DNA from: Leptospira weilii
Lineage (GTDB): Bacteria; Spirochaetota; Leptospiria; Leptospirales; Leptospiraceae
Assembly (NCBI RefSeq): GCF_006874765.1
Contig: NZ_CP040840.1
Coordinates: 1,472,501-1,536,500, forward strand
DNA length: 64,000 nt
Direction: 5' to 3'
The notes below the pieces were generated by a model. The model did no database searches. It was not told the origin of the DNA and saw nothing but the letters and a program-made list of their open reading frames with translations. The translations under genes were made by a program, and so were the position numbers. Below, piece by piece: positions 42,211 to 52,170 of this stretch (the first letter of the stretch is position 1; each line of letters begins with the position of its first letter).

Positions 42211-42228
42211 AATAAATATTATGTCATA
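42203..42228. promoter_or_regulatory. Perfect 12+12 inverted repeat over the acyltransferase start codon
   Basis: Arms TATGACATAATA (42203-42214) and TATTATGTCATA (42217-42228) are exact inverted copies with two bases between. The start codon (42208-42210) falls inside. It could be an operator or an mRNA hairpin hiding the start. A similar imperfect repeat covers the paralogue's start at 52162. Confidence 0.75.
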
Positions 42229-42328
42229 TTATAATAAAAATACAATTCTTAAATCTTTTTTTCGTTCATTAATGTATGAATTTGGATTCGGCTGACTTAA
42301 AATAGATTCTTAAGAAAATTATAAAATT

Positions 42329-42385
42329 CTGCAGTGCACTGCAGAAAGCACACCAAAGGAAGAGAGCATACTCCGGAAAACCGGA
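42329..42385 (+). repeat. Cassette 3'-boundary element, copy 3, with a 16-bp palindrome
   Basis: CTGCAGTGCACTGCAG (42329-42344) is a perfect palindrome running into TGCAGAAAGCACACCAAAGG, and then CTCCGGAAAACCGGA. The gap 42211-42687 also holds the hairpin at 42448 and the HEAT-like 3' fragment at 42481; otherwise nothing is visible. Confidence 0.75.
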
Positions 42386-42447
42386 ATGCTGCTTAAAAAT
42401 GTAAAATGATAAGATGAAAATGAATTGAAAATCCGATATGAAAAAAG

Positions 42448-42479
42448 AAACACCGATTAACTAAAATTAATCGGTGTTT
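42448..42479. terminator. Hairpin after the boundary element
   Basis: AAACACCGATTAA and TTAATCGGTGTTT are exact 13-base arms around a six-base loop. There is no following T run on the plus strand, so terminator function is uncertain. A diverged equivalent follows the boundary element at 58041. Confidence 0.55.
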
Positions 42480-42480
42480 G

Positions 42481-42519
42481 GAGGAACTTTTAAAACGTTT
42501 CCGAGCTTATTTACTTTGA
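42481..42519 (+). pseudogene. 3' fragment of the HEAT-like gene
   Basis: GAG GAA CTT TTA AAA CG... through TTTACTTTGA encodes EELLKRFRAYLL and matches the end of the gene at 49930-50583 (near 50547-50583). The middle of the gene is absent. With the 5' fragment at 38307 it brackets module A. Confidence 0.7.
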
Positions 42520-42687
42520 TCGACTTTTGTTCTTAGAAACTTCCCAAAACATACGGCCTCATAATAGAAAAGAGGCATATTATTTAAAAATGAGCCGAAG
42601 ATATAAAAGCGGTTAATTGATAAACCTAATCTTCTCGATTCATTAATTAATTTTCGCATAATATTTAAAATAGAAAAGACTGAAGAC

Positions 42688-43668
42688 TTGAAACGCCAAG
42701 ATACAGAAAGTTTAGCAAAAGAAATCGCTTCTATCTTTGAATCCATTAGGGAAAATACATATAAAGGAGGGAATCGGTTTCTGTTAACGGGACATTTGGA
42801 AATCGGAGGTTTATTGAATCGAGAGTTTAATTCCTACATAATGGATGAGAAAAGTAGACAGAGAATGAAAACTCTTACAGAGAAGATAGGTAAAGTAGTA
42901 AAATCGAACTTTTCGAAGAGAACGCTTTACTACGCGCTTAAATTTTACCAAGCGTATCATGGCAAGAAATTGGATTTTCGTTTGAGCTGGAGTCATTACA
43001 GGATTTTATCGGCGGTTTCAAATCTAACGATCAGAAAGAAGTTAGAAAAAGAAGCGTGCGAAAAAGGTTGGAGCCGAGAGCAGTTAGAGCGATATGCTCG
43101 TGAAAGCGGTTATTACGGCGGTTCGAAGTCTTTAAAGTGGAATCGTCCGAATGGAGAGATTTATCATTATAAAATTGTAAAAGATACGGTTAGCCGACAA
43201 GGAAAACTTTGGATCGATTTGGGTTTTCGTTGTTATCGCGAATTGGATGTTAAAGGTTTCAAGGAAGGTGAAATCGTGCGACTATCTTCGACCAAGAGAA
43301 CTTGGAGTATTCAAAAAGGGAATTCGAATTCTTTAGTTTATCATTATCTTGGCATATTAGAAAGGGTCGTAGACGGAGATACTTTTGTCGCTCAAATGGA
43401 TTTGGGTTTTGGTCTAACTGCCAGACAAAAGATTCGTTTACTTGGTATTAATGCTGCGGAATTAAATTCGTCCGATGGAGTGGAGGCTTTTGATTCTTTA
43501 AAGAAGAAACTAAAACCGGGAACCAGTCTTTTGATTAGAACGCACATACAAGATAAATATGGACGTTATTTGGGAGATGTTTTGTATTTATCTGGAAAAG
43601 AATCGGACTATGAAACGTTGCGTAAAAAAGGAATCCATTTGAATGAAGAACTTTCGTTCGAGGATTAA
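42688..43668 (+). CDS. DUF1016_N-SNase fusion nuclease, copy 1
   Basis: The 326-residue product begins at TTG 42688 (no nearby ATG in frame). Residues 1-150 match the DUF1016 N-terminal domain, with FSKRTLYYALKFYQAY and the hallmark LSWSHYRILSAV. Residues 220-320 are a staphylococcal-nuclease-like fold: VVD229-G-D231-T, R250 in KIRLLGINAAE258, and R293 in DKYGRYLGD. These correspond to the metal ligands and the Arg/Glu/Arg catalytic triad, so the enzyme looks active. The usual DUF1016 partner is a PD-(D/E)XK nuclease, not SNase. It lies just upstream of truncated copy 2 of the giant gene. Confidence 0.8.
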   Translation: MKRQDTESLAKEIASIFESIRENTYKGGNRFLLTGHLEIGGLLNREFNSYIMDEKSRQRMKTLTEKIGKVVKSNFSKRTLYYALKFYQAYHGKKLDFRLSWSHYRILSAVSNLTIRKKLEKEACEKGWSREQLERYARESGYYGGSKSLKWNRPNGEIYHYKIVKDTVSRQGKLWIDLGFRCYRELDVKGFKEGEIVRLSSTKRTWSIQKGNSNSLVYHYLGILERVVDGDTFVAQMDLGFGLTARQKIRLLGINAAELNSSDGVEAFDSLKKKLKPGTSLLIRTHIQDKYGRYLGDVLYLSGKESDYETLRKKGIHLNEELSFED

Positions 43669-43793
43669 CATTAGAATCTTTAGTGAAAAAGAAGTAAAAT
43701 TACGTATTTTTTATCTTTAAATAAAGAAGAAAACGAAGAGAATATTGACTTCAATCCTCCTTTTATTAGAATGAATGTAGTAAGAACAATAAG

Positions 43794-46700
43794 TTGTATA
43801 TGTTAGTTGAAGAACCTTTATCATTGTTATGGATTGAATTAAAAAGCGATGCATTGAGAAAGGTTTCCAAAGTGCGAACCGGCGGTTCGCACTTTCTTTT
43901 TAACGACGCAACATTGAAATACAACAGCGTGAGCGATCGAAGTGGAAATCCTGCGACGCAACATGTATTGAATGCGAAAACTGGAATATACGCAAAGCTT
44001 GAAATGTTGCGTTGCAGATTGAAACGAAGAGCGCGACTCTGCGGTAGAAGTTCGGAAAGATTTCGCAGAGGCACGCCCCTGACATCTAACCCCTATTTCC
44101 TAACCCCTCGAAGCGCGTATCAATGGGATTACGGCCAAGGAATAACTCCCGACATGCAGCCGTACAACCTAAATTCCTTTTTAGGGAAATGGGGAGGCAC
44201 ACTCGGAAACGACAGCTATCAGTCGTTACCGCAAAGAGCGAACGCACATATGAATTCGATATTGTTTCCGGCACCGGAAACAAGAGGATACAGATACGGA
44301 TCAGGGAGCAGCGCAGCGACATACGATCAAGCCTACGGACAGGCGCTGGTCAACCAAACAATGGTGCAGGTATTTTTCCTCAACCAATTGGATTTGGTAT
44401 GTATGGGATTTTGTATGCTCACAATGGCGTATGTCAACGAAATCAATACATACAATACGAATCGGAATCAAGTCAATGACGCGGTAAGCGCCATCGGAGC
44501 GCAAGGATCGACACTGAAAGGCCTTTACAGCCAACTGCAAGAACTGACCGACGTGGACGATACAAACCAACTGTTAAGCGTACTCGGAAGACCTGAGTTC
44601 GGATTAAATTCCCAAGACTTGGCGATGATCCAAAAAACAAATCCGGGAAGCAACAGCCTCAAAGACATCGTGTGGAAAACGAGCCCTACAGCAACAAACC
44701 CATTGTCGTTTAACGATTTGGTGGGAAGCGACGGACTGAGACTGGCGCAACAAAAAGCGATCCACGACCAATACGGAAACTACGTAAGAAACGGAGAATA
44801 CACTGCGGGAGGAACCACAGCAAGCGCGGAAAAGACCGACCAATACGGAAGACAAACGGCACTGATGGTGGGAGCGGACGAATTTTTAGACGCGATGGGA
44901 GTGCTCGCAGAAGCACAATACCAAGTAGCAAGAGACGCATACTACTCAAAAGCTGAAAACTATACCAAACAAATCGGAACGGGAACGGAAGACAAGATCG
45001 CAGTGAAAGTGGACGCGAAAGTAGTCCTGCAAGAAAGAGAGAAGTTTGCCTCGGACTTACTCAAGAAAATAACACGAACAACGAACGGAGAAACGATCGC
45101 ATACAACGTAGAAACGAACATCTACAGAACGGTATTAAACGATTACATGGGAGAAAGCGGAGTCGTATCTCAGATCTTCAACGCGGAACTGCAACAAAGA
45201 GGGGCAGAACAAAAACAACAGTGGAATTTGAAAGAACAAGAATTCTACGATTTAAAAAGCGATTGGATCCAGAACGTAAGCTACCTGAAACAAACGGGAA
45301 CCAAACGCTGGGAAAACATGGTGCAAGAGTTTCAAGGGAAATGGAAAGACTGGAGAGCCGACTTTAAAGCGGAACACGAAGCGAACCAAAAGATCTACTT
45401 GGATCGAATCGAAAGTACATTAGAAAAGAAAGAAGCCTGGACACAAAGCTTTTTGCAAAAGAGTAGCGAACAAGCGGACGAATTGACGATGAAAGAGATG
45501 TACAATTCGATCTCCGGACTTGTGACTTCAATGCAAGAGAATTTACCGTCTGGAGTGAGTATGAACGTAAATGTAAACGACATCCTCTCGAGCATTTTGA
45601 GTAAAAAACCGGGAAGTATATCGGCCAGTCTCATCGATCGCGCGAGTAGTATAGATACAAATTTCTTTTTAAACGAAGTGAAGAAATACAACTTCAATGA
45701 CAGCGGACTGAAAGAACAATTCAAAGGGATGTTAAACGAAACGAACAAACTGAGTCAAAACTTGATCATCTTACAGACGTTAGAGTCATTAAGAAGTTTA
45801 CCGGAAGCGTTTGCCAAAACGATTCAACAACAGAACGGAGCGGTAGAGGAACAATTGAACCAGACGATGGCGTATGGAGGATTTGCAAGAGTAGGAGCCA
45901 CATACATCCGCACGATCAAGACGGCGAGCGGAGGAGACGAAGTCCAAGCACTGGGAACGTACCAGTATTACAATTACAATCCGCCGACAGTGTTTCCTGA
46001 AGTCAAAGACTCGAATGGTAAGAGTTGGGACTTAGGGAAACCGGAGCTTTTAATCGACCGAGAGAAAGTCCCAAGCGCCAGCGACCTAACAGTGATGGTA
46101 CGATTGGCGAAGAACAAGATGAGCGCTGACTTTGAGAAAGTGTTCAATCCGAAAGTGCAACACAACTACGAAGCGGAGAGAGGATTATTTGATCCGACTG
46201 AAGTGCAAGCTTCTTTCAACGATTATTTGGAAGGAGTGAGGAACGGAGAAACGGTATCTTGTTTGGGAAAGAGCGCGGAACAATGCGCACAGTCGGCGAT
46301 GAACTCAGGCTTTTTAGTAGGAGAAGTGGCTGAAGGTAGTTTTGGAGAAGCACAGTTTAATCAGTTTTACGTGATCCTGAAAACGAAGAAGGAGATGGAC
46401 AAGAGAAAGGGTAAGATGGACGCGGCCCGGCACAGAAAGTCTGGAGGAATGGGAAGATTTTACAACCAACTGGGAGCGATTGGAGAAGGCCTTGGGGAAG
46501 CGGTGAAAGGAGTTGTAGATTTTGCTTCGGCAGCCGGTCAAACGGTTGTGAACATGGCGAAGTCGGGTAGTAGGGAGTTTATACAAGCTAGTATCGACAT
46601 GGCGACGTACAACTATTCCGGAGCGGCTAAGAACTTTCAAACGAGTGCGAGGAACGCGAACAGTGAACTTGTGAAAGGCGAAAAGGCAATGTCTCGTGCC

Positions 46701-48632
46701 GGAGAAAGAGCGTTACAAGGCGCGTTGTATGCAACCTCAGGTGCAGTCGACTTTGTAATGTTTGCGGCGGAGACAGTGGCGGAACCGTTTGTGACAGTAT
46801 TAACCCTTGGTATGGGTAACGAAACGATGAATGGAACGTTTTCGGAAGGGAACTACGAGTTAGCAAAGTTTAGAGACACGAACAGAGCGCAAAAACATTT
46901 GAATGAACTAGGAATGCGAACGGGAGCTGAGATGTATGCGAACGATGCCGCCCTCGACAAAGTAGTGACGACAACGTTAGCAGTAACGGGAATTGTGGGA
47001 GCGATCCTTTCGTTTACTCCCTTTGCTCCGGTGGGAGTCGGATTGATGGCGGTATCAGCGGTTGGAACTGCAGGTTGGAAGACATTTAGAGGCGCGTATG
47101 AAGGCGGTTCGGCCGGAATGCTTGCGGGAGCGGTGTCGGGAATCGCGAACTCAGCGTTAGACGCTACTACGAATGGAATCGTCGGAGTGAATTTAAGCTA
47201 CAGCTACGCAAACGGATTCGGAGCGGGAGTTAACATCGGGACACCAAACGATGTGCAGGTGGGTGGAAGCATCGGCTTGAACTACAACGCAAAGAGCGGA
47301 GCTTGGGGAGCAAGCGTAGGTTTAAAAATGGGTCTTGGTCAAACGGATAATCAAGGTAACTATTCGAACTGGGTGGATGCGGGAGTCCATGTGAATAATA
47401 TCGGACGAGACAATCAATCTTCCGGAGTGAGCGCGAACATTAGAGGTCAATACAACGAGAAGCAAGGATTGTCCGGTAGTTTAGGTCTCTCGTATGATAC
47501 GCAATCCGGTTACGGAGCAACGGTTGGTCTTACGTCGGGGCTCGGTCCTCTTCTGAGCGTAACGCCTTCTTGGACGGTATCGGAATACGGGGGCCTAAGT
47601 AGTGACGTTCAATACGGCTTTAACAAAAATCTTTTCGGTAGTCTTTTCGACAAGCCGACCAACCCTGAACACTCCGCCGCGAATCGGAACTTATTAGATG
47701 ATATTGTGAACGGTGTGGGCGGTTTGGTGAGTGGCATTGGTCGTGGCGCGCAGTCCGTTTGGGACGGTTTGAGTGGCGCAGTGGGCGGTATCAATGGAGA
47801 GAATCTCTCGAACGGTTGGAATGCGATCAAGAAAGCGTTGTTTGGTGGCGATGGTGGTGCGACAGTAAAACCAGGTCCTCGTCCGGGAACATACGTTGAT
47901 GAAGACGGAACAGTCTTGGTTCGAGATCCGAAGACAGGGAATCTAACACCGGAATGGTTGGTGCCGAATTTGCAAAATACTTGGTCAAGCAAAGAAATTT
48001 TTGATATGTTCGAACCAATCCATCAAGATGCGGTTGGTAATGTTTTAACTGGTAAAACATTAAAATCTCTGATTGAAAAAATCCAAAATCAGCAGGTTAT
48101 AATTGACGAGTTACAAGGGGACGAAGATTTACATAAGCATGCTAATACACCGAAAGGAGGTGATAAAGCGCACGAAATTGCTAATGCAGAAGCCTTTGTT
48201 CAGGAAAATTTGACCAAAGCAAAAGCCATTATTCAGGAAAAAGGATGGAATCGCCTATCAGCAAATGATATTAATAACTTAGGTGAAGCTATGGGAAATG
48301 TAATTCATGTGCTGACTGATGCGACATCGCCCTCACATCAAGGCTTTCAAGAATTTGATAATCATTCTTGGAATAAATATTTTAAAGCATTAGAACATGT
48401 ATCTAAAGAAAGATTTTATCCTATTGAGGGATCCCTTGAAAGAGCAAAATTGGAAGGATCAGTAAAATGGGTTTTTGATATTGTAACAGGAAACACAAAG
48501 ACTCCGGAAAAATTCTTTAATTCAGAATCCGGCTATTTGAACTTACCTAATAAATATTATAATCCTAATTTACCTACCGATGCACAATTAAGAAGAAACA
48601 TTCCATTCAATGTATCGCCCTATTTGCTTTAA
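43794..48632 (+). CDS. Truncated giant-protein copy 2 with a different C-terminal domain
   Basis: The frame is open from TTG 43794 (ATG at 43800). Its first 107 residues are read through a dispersed repeat and do not resemble the giant protein. From 44115 it is collinear with giant residues 2,987 onward. It carries the beta-rich region and the NGENLSNGWNAIKKALFGG boundary near residue 1,350. The last 262 residues are unrelated to the giant tip. They hold DLHKHANTP and GNVIH1505-VLTD1509-ATSPSH1515-QGF, a pattern seen in zinc PLC-like toxin domains. Whether it is translated alone or is a donor cassette for the giant gene is not clear. Confidence 0.6.
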   Translation: MYMLVEEPLSLLWIELKSDALRKVSKVRTGGSHFLFNDATLKYNSVSDRSGNPATQHVLNAKTGIYAKLEMLRCRLKRRARLCGRSSERFRRGTPLTSNPYFLTPRSAYQWDYGQGITPDMQPYNLNSFLGKWGGTLGNDSYQSLPQRANAHMNSILFPAPETRGYRYGSGSSAATYDQAYGQALVNQTMVQVFFLNQLDLVCMGFCMLTMAYVNEINTYNTNRNQVNDAVSAIGAQGSTLKGLYSQLQELTDVDDTNQLLSVLGRPEFGLNSQDLAMIQKTNPGSNSLKDIVWKTSPTATNPLSFNDLVGSDGLRLAQQKAIHDQYGNYVRNGEYTAGGTTASAEKTDQYGRQTALMVGADEFLDAMGVLAEAQYQVARDAYYSKAENYTKQIGTGTEDKIAVKVDAKVVLQEREKFASDLLKKITRTTNGETIAYNVETNIYRTVLNDYMGESGVVSQIFNAELQQRGAEQKQQWNLKEQEFYDLKSDWIQNVSYLKQTGTKRWENMVQEFQGKWKDWRADFKAEHEANQKIYLDRIESTLEKKEAWTQSFLQKSSEQADELTMKEMYNSISGLVTSMQENLPSGVSMNVNVNDILSSILSKKPGSISASLIDRASSIDTNFFLNEVKKYNFNDSGLKEQFKGMLNETNKLSQNLIILQTLESLRSLPEAFAKTIQQQNGAVEEQLNQTMAYGGFARVGATYIRTIKTASGGDEVQALGTYQYYNYNPPTVFPEVKDSNGKSWDLGKPELLIDREKVPSASDLTVMVRLAKNKMSADFEKVFNPKVQHNYEAERGLFDPTEVQASFNDYLEGVRNGETVSCLGKSAEQCAQSAMNSGFLVGEVAEGSFGEAQFNQFYVILKTKKEMDKRKGKMDAARHRKSGGMGRFYNQLGAIGEGLGEAVKGVVDFASAAGQTVVNMAKSGSREFIQASIDMATYNYSGAAKNFQTSARNANSELVKGEKAMSRAGERALQGALYATSGAVDFVMFAAETVAEPFVTVLTLGMGNETMNGTFSEGNYELAKFRDTNRAQKHLNELGMRTGAEMYANDAALDKVVTTTLAVTGIVGAILSFTPFAPVGVGLMAVSAVGTAGWKTFRGAYEGGSAGMLAGAVSGIANSALDATTNGIVGVNLSYSYANGFGAGVNIGTPNDVQVGGSIGLNYNAKSGAWGASVGLKMGLGQTDNQGNYSNWVDAGVHVNNIGRDNQSSGVSANIRGQYNEKQGLSGSLGLSYDTQSGYGATVGLTSGLGPLLSVTPSWTVSEYGGLSSDVQYGFNKNLFGSLFDKPTNPEHSAANRNLLDDIVNGVGGLVSGIGRGAQSVWDGLSGAVGGINGENLSNGWNAIKKALFGGDGGATVKPGPRPGTYVDEDGTVLVRDPKTGNLTPEWLVPNLQNTWSSKEIFDMFEPIHQDAVGNVLTGKTLKSLIEKIQNQQVIIDELQGDEDLHKHANTPKGGDKAHEIANAEAFVQENLTKAKAIIQEKGWNRLSANDINNLGEAMGNVIHVLTDATSPSHQGFQEFDNHSWNKYFKALEHVSKERFYPIEGSLERAKLEGSVKWVFDIVTGNTKTPEKFFNSESGYLNLPNKYYNPNLPTDAQLRRNIPFNVSPYLL
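43929..44040 (+). repeat. Dispersed repeat upstream of copy 2
   Basis: GTGAGCGATCGAAGTGGAAA, GACGCAACATGTATTGAA and TGTTGCGTTGCAGATTG recur at 62623-62735. Arms ACGCAACAT and ATGTTGCGT (43956-43964 and 44004-44012) form an inverted repeat. It is joined at its right end to the 5'-boundary segment. Confidence 0.75.
44075..44114 (+). repeat. Cassette 5'-boundary segment, copy 2
   Basis: GCCCCTGACATCTAACCCCT, ATTTCC, and CTAACCCCTCGAAGC, joined directly to giant-gene homology (GCGTATCAATGGG). The same junction occurs at 55827-55866. A shortened form lies at 62756-62781. Confidence 0.8.
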
Positions 48633-48666
48633 TTGATTTCAAGAACGGTAATATAGGAGAAAGATC

Positions 48667-48963
48667 ATGCGAAAATTAATTTTGATTATCGGTACCTTTT
48701 TTTTGATATTTATTTTTTTAAACGCGTTATGGGGCCTTGAAGGCATTGCCGCAGCGATATTAAATAAAGAAAAATTATCCTTGGGTACCCTCGTTCATGC
48801 GAATCCTGGACTTTTTATACTTTTGATTATACTTTATTTTGCCTCAATGGTTTGGCTGTTAATTATAGGAATCCTATATTTAATACGGCGAGATATAGTA
48901 ATACTTTTTATGTTCTTGGGAACATTTTTATTACTCTTGATTTCATTTTTAAGTGTGTCCTAG
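48667..48963 (+). CDS. Small membrane protein after copy 2, candidate immunity protein
   Basis: AGGAGAAAG lies six bases before ATG 48667, one of the clearest binding sites in the island. The 98-residue product has three hydrophobic segments (LILIIGTFFLIFIFL, LFILLIILYFASMVWLLIIGILYL and IVILFMFLGTFLLLLISFL). It follows the variable tip of copy 2 by 34 bases, the place of an immunity gene. A membrane immunity protein would suit an effector that attacks phospholipid, but this is inference. Confidence 0.65.
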   Translation: MRKLILIIGTFFLIFIFLNALWGLEGIAAAILNKEKLSLGTLVHANPGLFILLIILYFASMVWLLIIGILYLIRRDIVILFMFLGTFLLLLISFLSVS

Positions 48964-48965
48964 GG

Positions 48966-49008
48966 TGCAGAAAGCACACCAAAGGTAGAAAGCCGGGTCC
49001 GGAAAACC
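48966..49008 (+). repeat. Cassette 3'-boundary element, copy 4
   Basis: TGCAGAAAGCACACCAAAGG begins two bases after the small membrane protein's stop and ends GGTCCGGAAAACC. It marks the end of the copy 2 cassette. Confidence 0.75.
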
Positions 49009-49134
49009 AACAATCAAGAGCGCTTTCATCTCCCCTTTCGAACTATGAAAAAATGTTCGTATTACAAATGTATGTATTACGGAAACAGGAGTTAAATAGA
49101 TTGTATTAAATGTTGCGTATTGTAAAAAAGTCAG

Positions 49135-49791
49135 ATGAGTAGAATTGTTTTTTTTTCTTTAATCTTTTGTTTGTCTTTTTGTAGAGAGAGGGTTATGTTT
49201 TCAACGGATGACTCGGTTGCTTATAGAGTCATCTTTGAAGGAAAAATAAAAAAAATCGGCAAAATCTACCCTGATTTTCCTTTAGTTGTGAAAACTGATT
49301 TTCTTCCGAATTATGAAATGGTTGACAGATTTTTAGATAAAGAGCTGTTTAACGAGAGTTTTTTCACTTTCGCAGAGGGCTTGGTGAAGAAAGAAATTGA
49401 TGTAAGTTCTTACCGCTTATTTTATAATAGAGGGGAAAAAACTGCATTTTCAAGATCTCCTTATATGTGGATATTAGTATATGCTGATAAGGCCGCTTTG
49501 ATTAGAACCGGTTATATATCACAGAGGACAAGGGAGGAGCCATTTATTGGTGCAAAATACTGGATTTGTAATTTTGATAATTCAGACATCCAAGAAACTA
49601 AATTCGTGAATTGCAAAAAAGGGGAAAAACGTTCCGAGCTTGATACGTCCTTTGTTCCTTTGGTTAGTGAAGTTAAAGATGATGACCAGCCCGACATTGT
49701 TTGTGCCAACCTTGCCGAGAGTGAAATTCTTTGTGATTCAGAAGGTTCCAATTATATTGGAATTAAAAGTGATAAATTTTATATTCGCTAA
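49135..49791 (+). CDS. Lipoprotein of unknown function
   Basis: The 218-residue product starts MSRIVFFSLIFCLSFC, a short signal with a lipobox Cys at residue 16. The body is mixed alpha/beta with Cys pairs (WICNFDN, FVNCKKGE, VCANLAESEILCD) that suggest disulfides. No family is recognised. It sits between the copy 2 boundary element and the HEAT-like gene, so it may be a second immunity-type or accessory protein. Confidence 0.6.
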   Translation: MSRIVFFSLIFCLSFCRERVMFSTDDSVAYRVIFEGKIKKIGKIYPDFPLVVKTDFLPNYEMVDRFLDKELFNESFFTFAEGLVKKEIDVSSYRLFYNRGEKTAFSRSPYMWILVYADKAALIRTGYISQRTREEPFIGAKYWICNFDNSDIQETKFVNCKKGEKRSELDTSFVPLVSEVKDDDQPDIVCANLAESEILCDSEGSNYIGIKSDKFYIR

Positions 49792-49929
49792 CAATAATGC
49801 TGAGGGCAGAAAACGGTTTCCTAGAAAACCGGACAGTAAAAAAGTAGCTCAATTTGTTCAATGACGTTTTTCAATACAGTGTAAATAGAAGTGAGAATCC
49901 TGAATACAATATACAAAAGAAGACAATAG

Positions 49930-50583
<654 letters not shown>

Positions 50584-50633
50584 TAATAAATAGAAAGCCT
50601 TACGCTTCGTAATTAGTCTGCTACTTTTCTATT

Positions 50634-51584
50634 TCAACGAATTCGTTGAAAAAAAATCCGTGCTAAAACTTCAGCTCTATCTTTATTATTTAGAGATTTT
50701 GAATTTTCCCGATTTAGTAAATCTGAATTTATAGATGTAATTTTCAAAACTACATTTGTTTTGCTCAAAATAATTCTAGAACAATATTCTTCCGGATCTA
50801 AAATTTGAAATAATTTTAGAATAGGAAGTGATGAAATTCGGTTCAGAAAAGGTAAACTTAATTCTTCTTCTATGATATGTTCTCTAATTTCAAATGCATC
50901 ATAATGTAAGATTGCTATCGCCCAAATGATTGAAAAAGGTAAAAACCCAAATGCTAATTTATTTGAATAAAATAATCCTAACAATGGAAATATATAAACG
51001 CAAAGTATCGTTGTAAAAAGTGCAATTACAACACCCGATAATAACAAAAAAGCCCTTACTCTTTCATCTCCCTTATCTTTTATCATAGAACGTATAATTG
51101 ATATACAAGAAAGGGATACATAAAATGTACTGTAGGAAATAATTAAGTGATAATTCAATGTAGGGCGATATGAAAAAAGCAAAGGATCTAAAATTTTCAC
51201 TGCTTCACCAATAAAGGCTACATAAAGTAAATATGGGAGGAATATAACATTTAAAGCTATTCTAATCTTTGAAAAACTATATTTACTTTTAAAAATGGAA
51301 TTTACAATTATATCAAGAAACGTTGGAATAAATAAAACTGGAATCAAAATCCAGTTTAATACAATTTCTCGTATTTCTATCGATAAAAGATAACGGAATC
51401 CAAGAGCAAATACCCACAGTGTAAGCAAGACGCAAAGACCAAAGAAGTATTTTTGAACCCTTTTGCCTGGGGGAATTACTAGGATATAAAATCCCAAAAA
51501 AATTAAAAAAATTCCAATCGTTAAATTATAAATATTTACAGAAATCATCTCTAAATTGCCATTGTTATAGATATTTTGACGCAA
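50634..51584 (-). CDS. Seven-helix receptor-like membrane protein (module B)
   Basis: The 316-residue product has about eight hydrophobic segments over residues 13-240 and a cytoplasmic tail without a kinase domain. It is the positional and structural paralogue of 40639-41538. It overlaps the acyltransferase-like gene by 20 bases; an internal ATG at 51548 (MISVNIYNLTIG) could be the true start. Motifs shared with its paralogue include LPFSIIWAIAILHYDAFEIREHIIEE against IGCSLATATWSIGIIKINLFEI, given as short strings. Confidence 0.65.
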   Translation of the reverse strand: MRQNIYNNGNLEMISVNIYNLTIGIFLIFLGFYILVIPPGKRVQKYFFGLCVLLTLWVFALGFRYLLSIEIREIVLNWILIPVLFIPTFLDIIVNSIFKSKYSFSKIRIALNVIFLPYLLYVAFIGEAVKILDPLLFSYRPTLNYHLIISYSTFYVSLSCISIIRSMIKDKGDERVRAFLLLSGVVIALFTTILCVYIFPLLGLFYSNKLAFGFLPFSIIWAIAILHYDAFEIREHIIEEELSLPFLNRISSLPILKLFQILDPEEYCSRIILSKTNVVLKITSINSDLLNRENSKSLNNKDRAEVLARIFFQRIR

Positions 51585-52170
51585 ATTTTTGTAAAGTCGG
51601 TTTTTGTAATTCTATAACGTTTAAAAGACAAATTTCACCTTTAAGGTAAAAATCCGGAAAAAACACTGGACCTAAATATTTCTTAGATATGACAGCTCCT
51701 GCATTTCGATAAATATTCCAAATTCCGGTTAGTGCTAAAGGATACAGTCCATATACAACATTGTATCCTTTTTCAATACAGTGTTTTGCAACTTCAGTCG
51801 AAATTCTTTTCCCGTCTCTTAAACCTTCCTTAGAATTTCGGAAAGCAACAGCATTCCAATCTGCTACATTTTCTTCTATCACAGCGTATCGTTTTTTAGG
51901 TTTGGATTTGTCATGAAGCAAAGCAACTTCTAATGGAATAAAATTCCAAGGTAATTTCTCAACGATTCTCATAGCCGCCGTAAGGCCATTTTGATCTTCC
52001 GTGTAAAACCAGGTTGACCAAGGATCATAATTTTGGTTTTTCCATGGAGAATTCGAATATCCAGCATCTTGGTAAATTTTAGAAACAAAAGCTTTTACTT
52101 TTCTGAGTTCTTCCGGTGCTTCTGATGCTACGACTTTTTTGACTTCAATTTTTTCTAAATTATAAGACAT
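51565..52170 (-). CDS. GNAT-fold acyltransferase-like protein (module B)
   Basis: The 201-residue product is paralogous to 41563-42210: it shares MSYNL, a D-x-x-x-x-W/Q-F-x-x-x-D pattern, GLTAAMRIVEKLPWNFIPLEVAL, and VADWNAVAFR where the other has VAEMNSFAAL. The fold resembles FeeM-type N-acyl synthases. An active-site assignment is not safe. The start codon lies in an inverted repeat, as in module A. It overlaps the receptor-like gene, so the two are translationally coupled. Confidence 0.5.
   Translation of the reverse strand: MSYNLEKIEVKKVVASEAPEELRKVKAFVSKIYQDAGYSNSPWKNQNYDPWSTWFYTEDQNGLTAAMRIVEKLPWNFIPLEVALLHDKSKPKKRYAVIEENVADWNAVAFRNSKEGLRDGKRISTEVAKHCIEKGYNVVYGLYPLALTGIWNIYRNAGAVISKKYLGPVFFPDFYLKGEICLLNVIELQKPTLQKFASKYL

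Noticed and set aside
48852..49109. 85-codon frame overlapping the small membrane gene
   Set aside because: It lies in another frame of a well-supported gene and runs through a boundary element.
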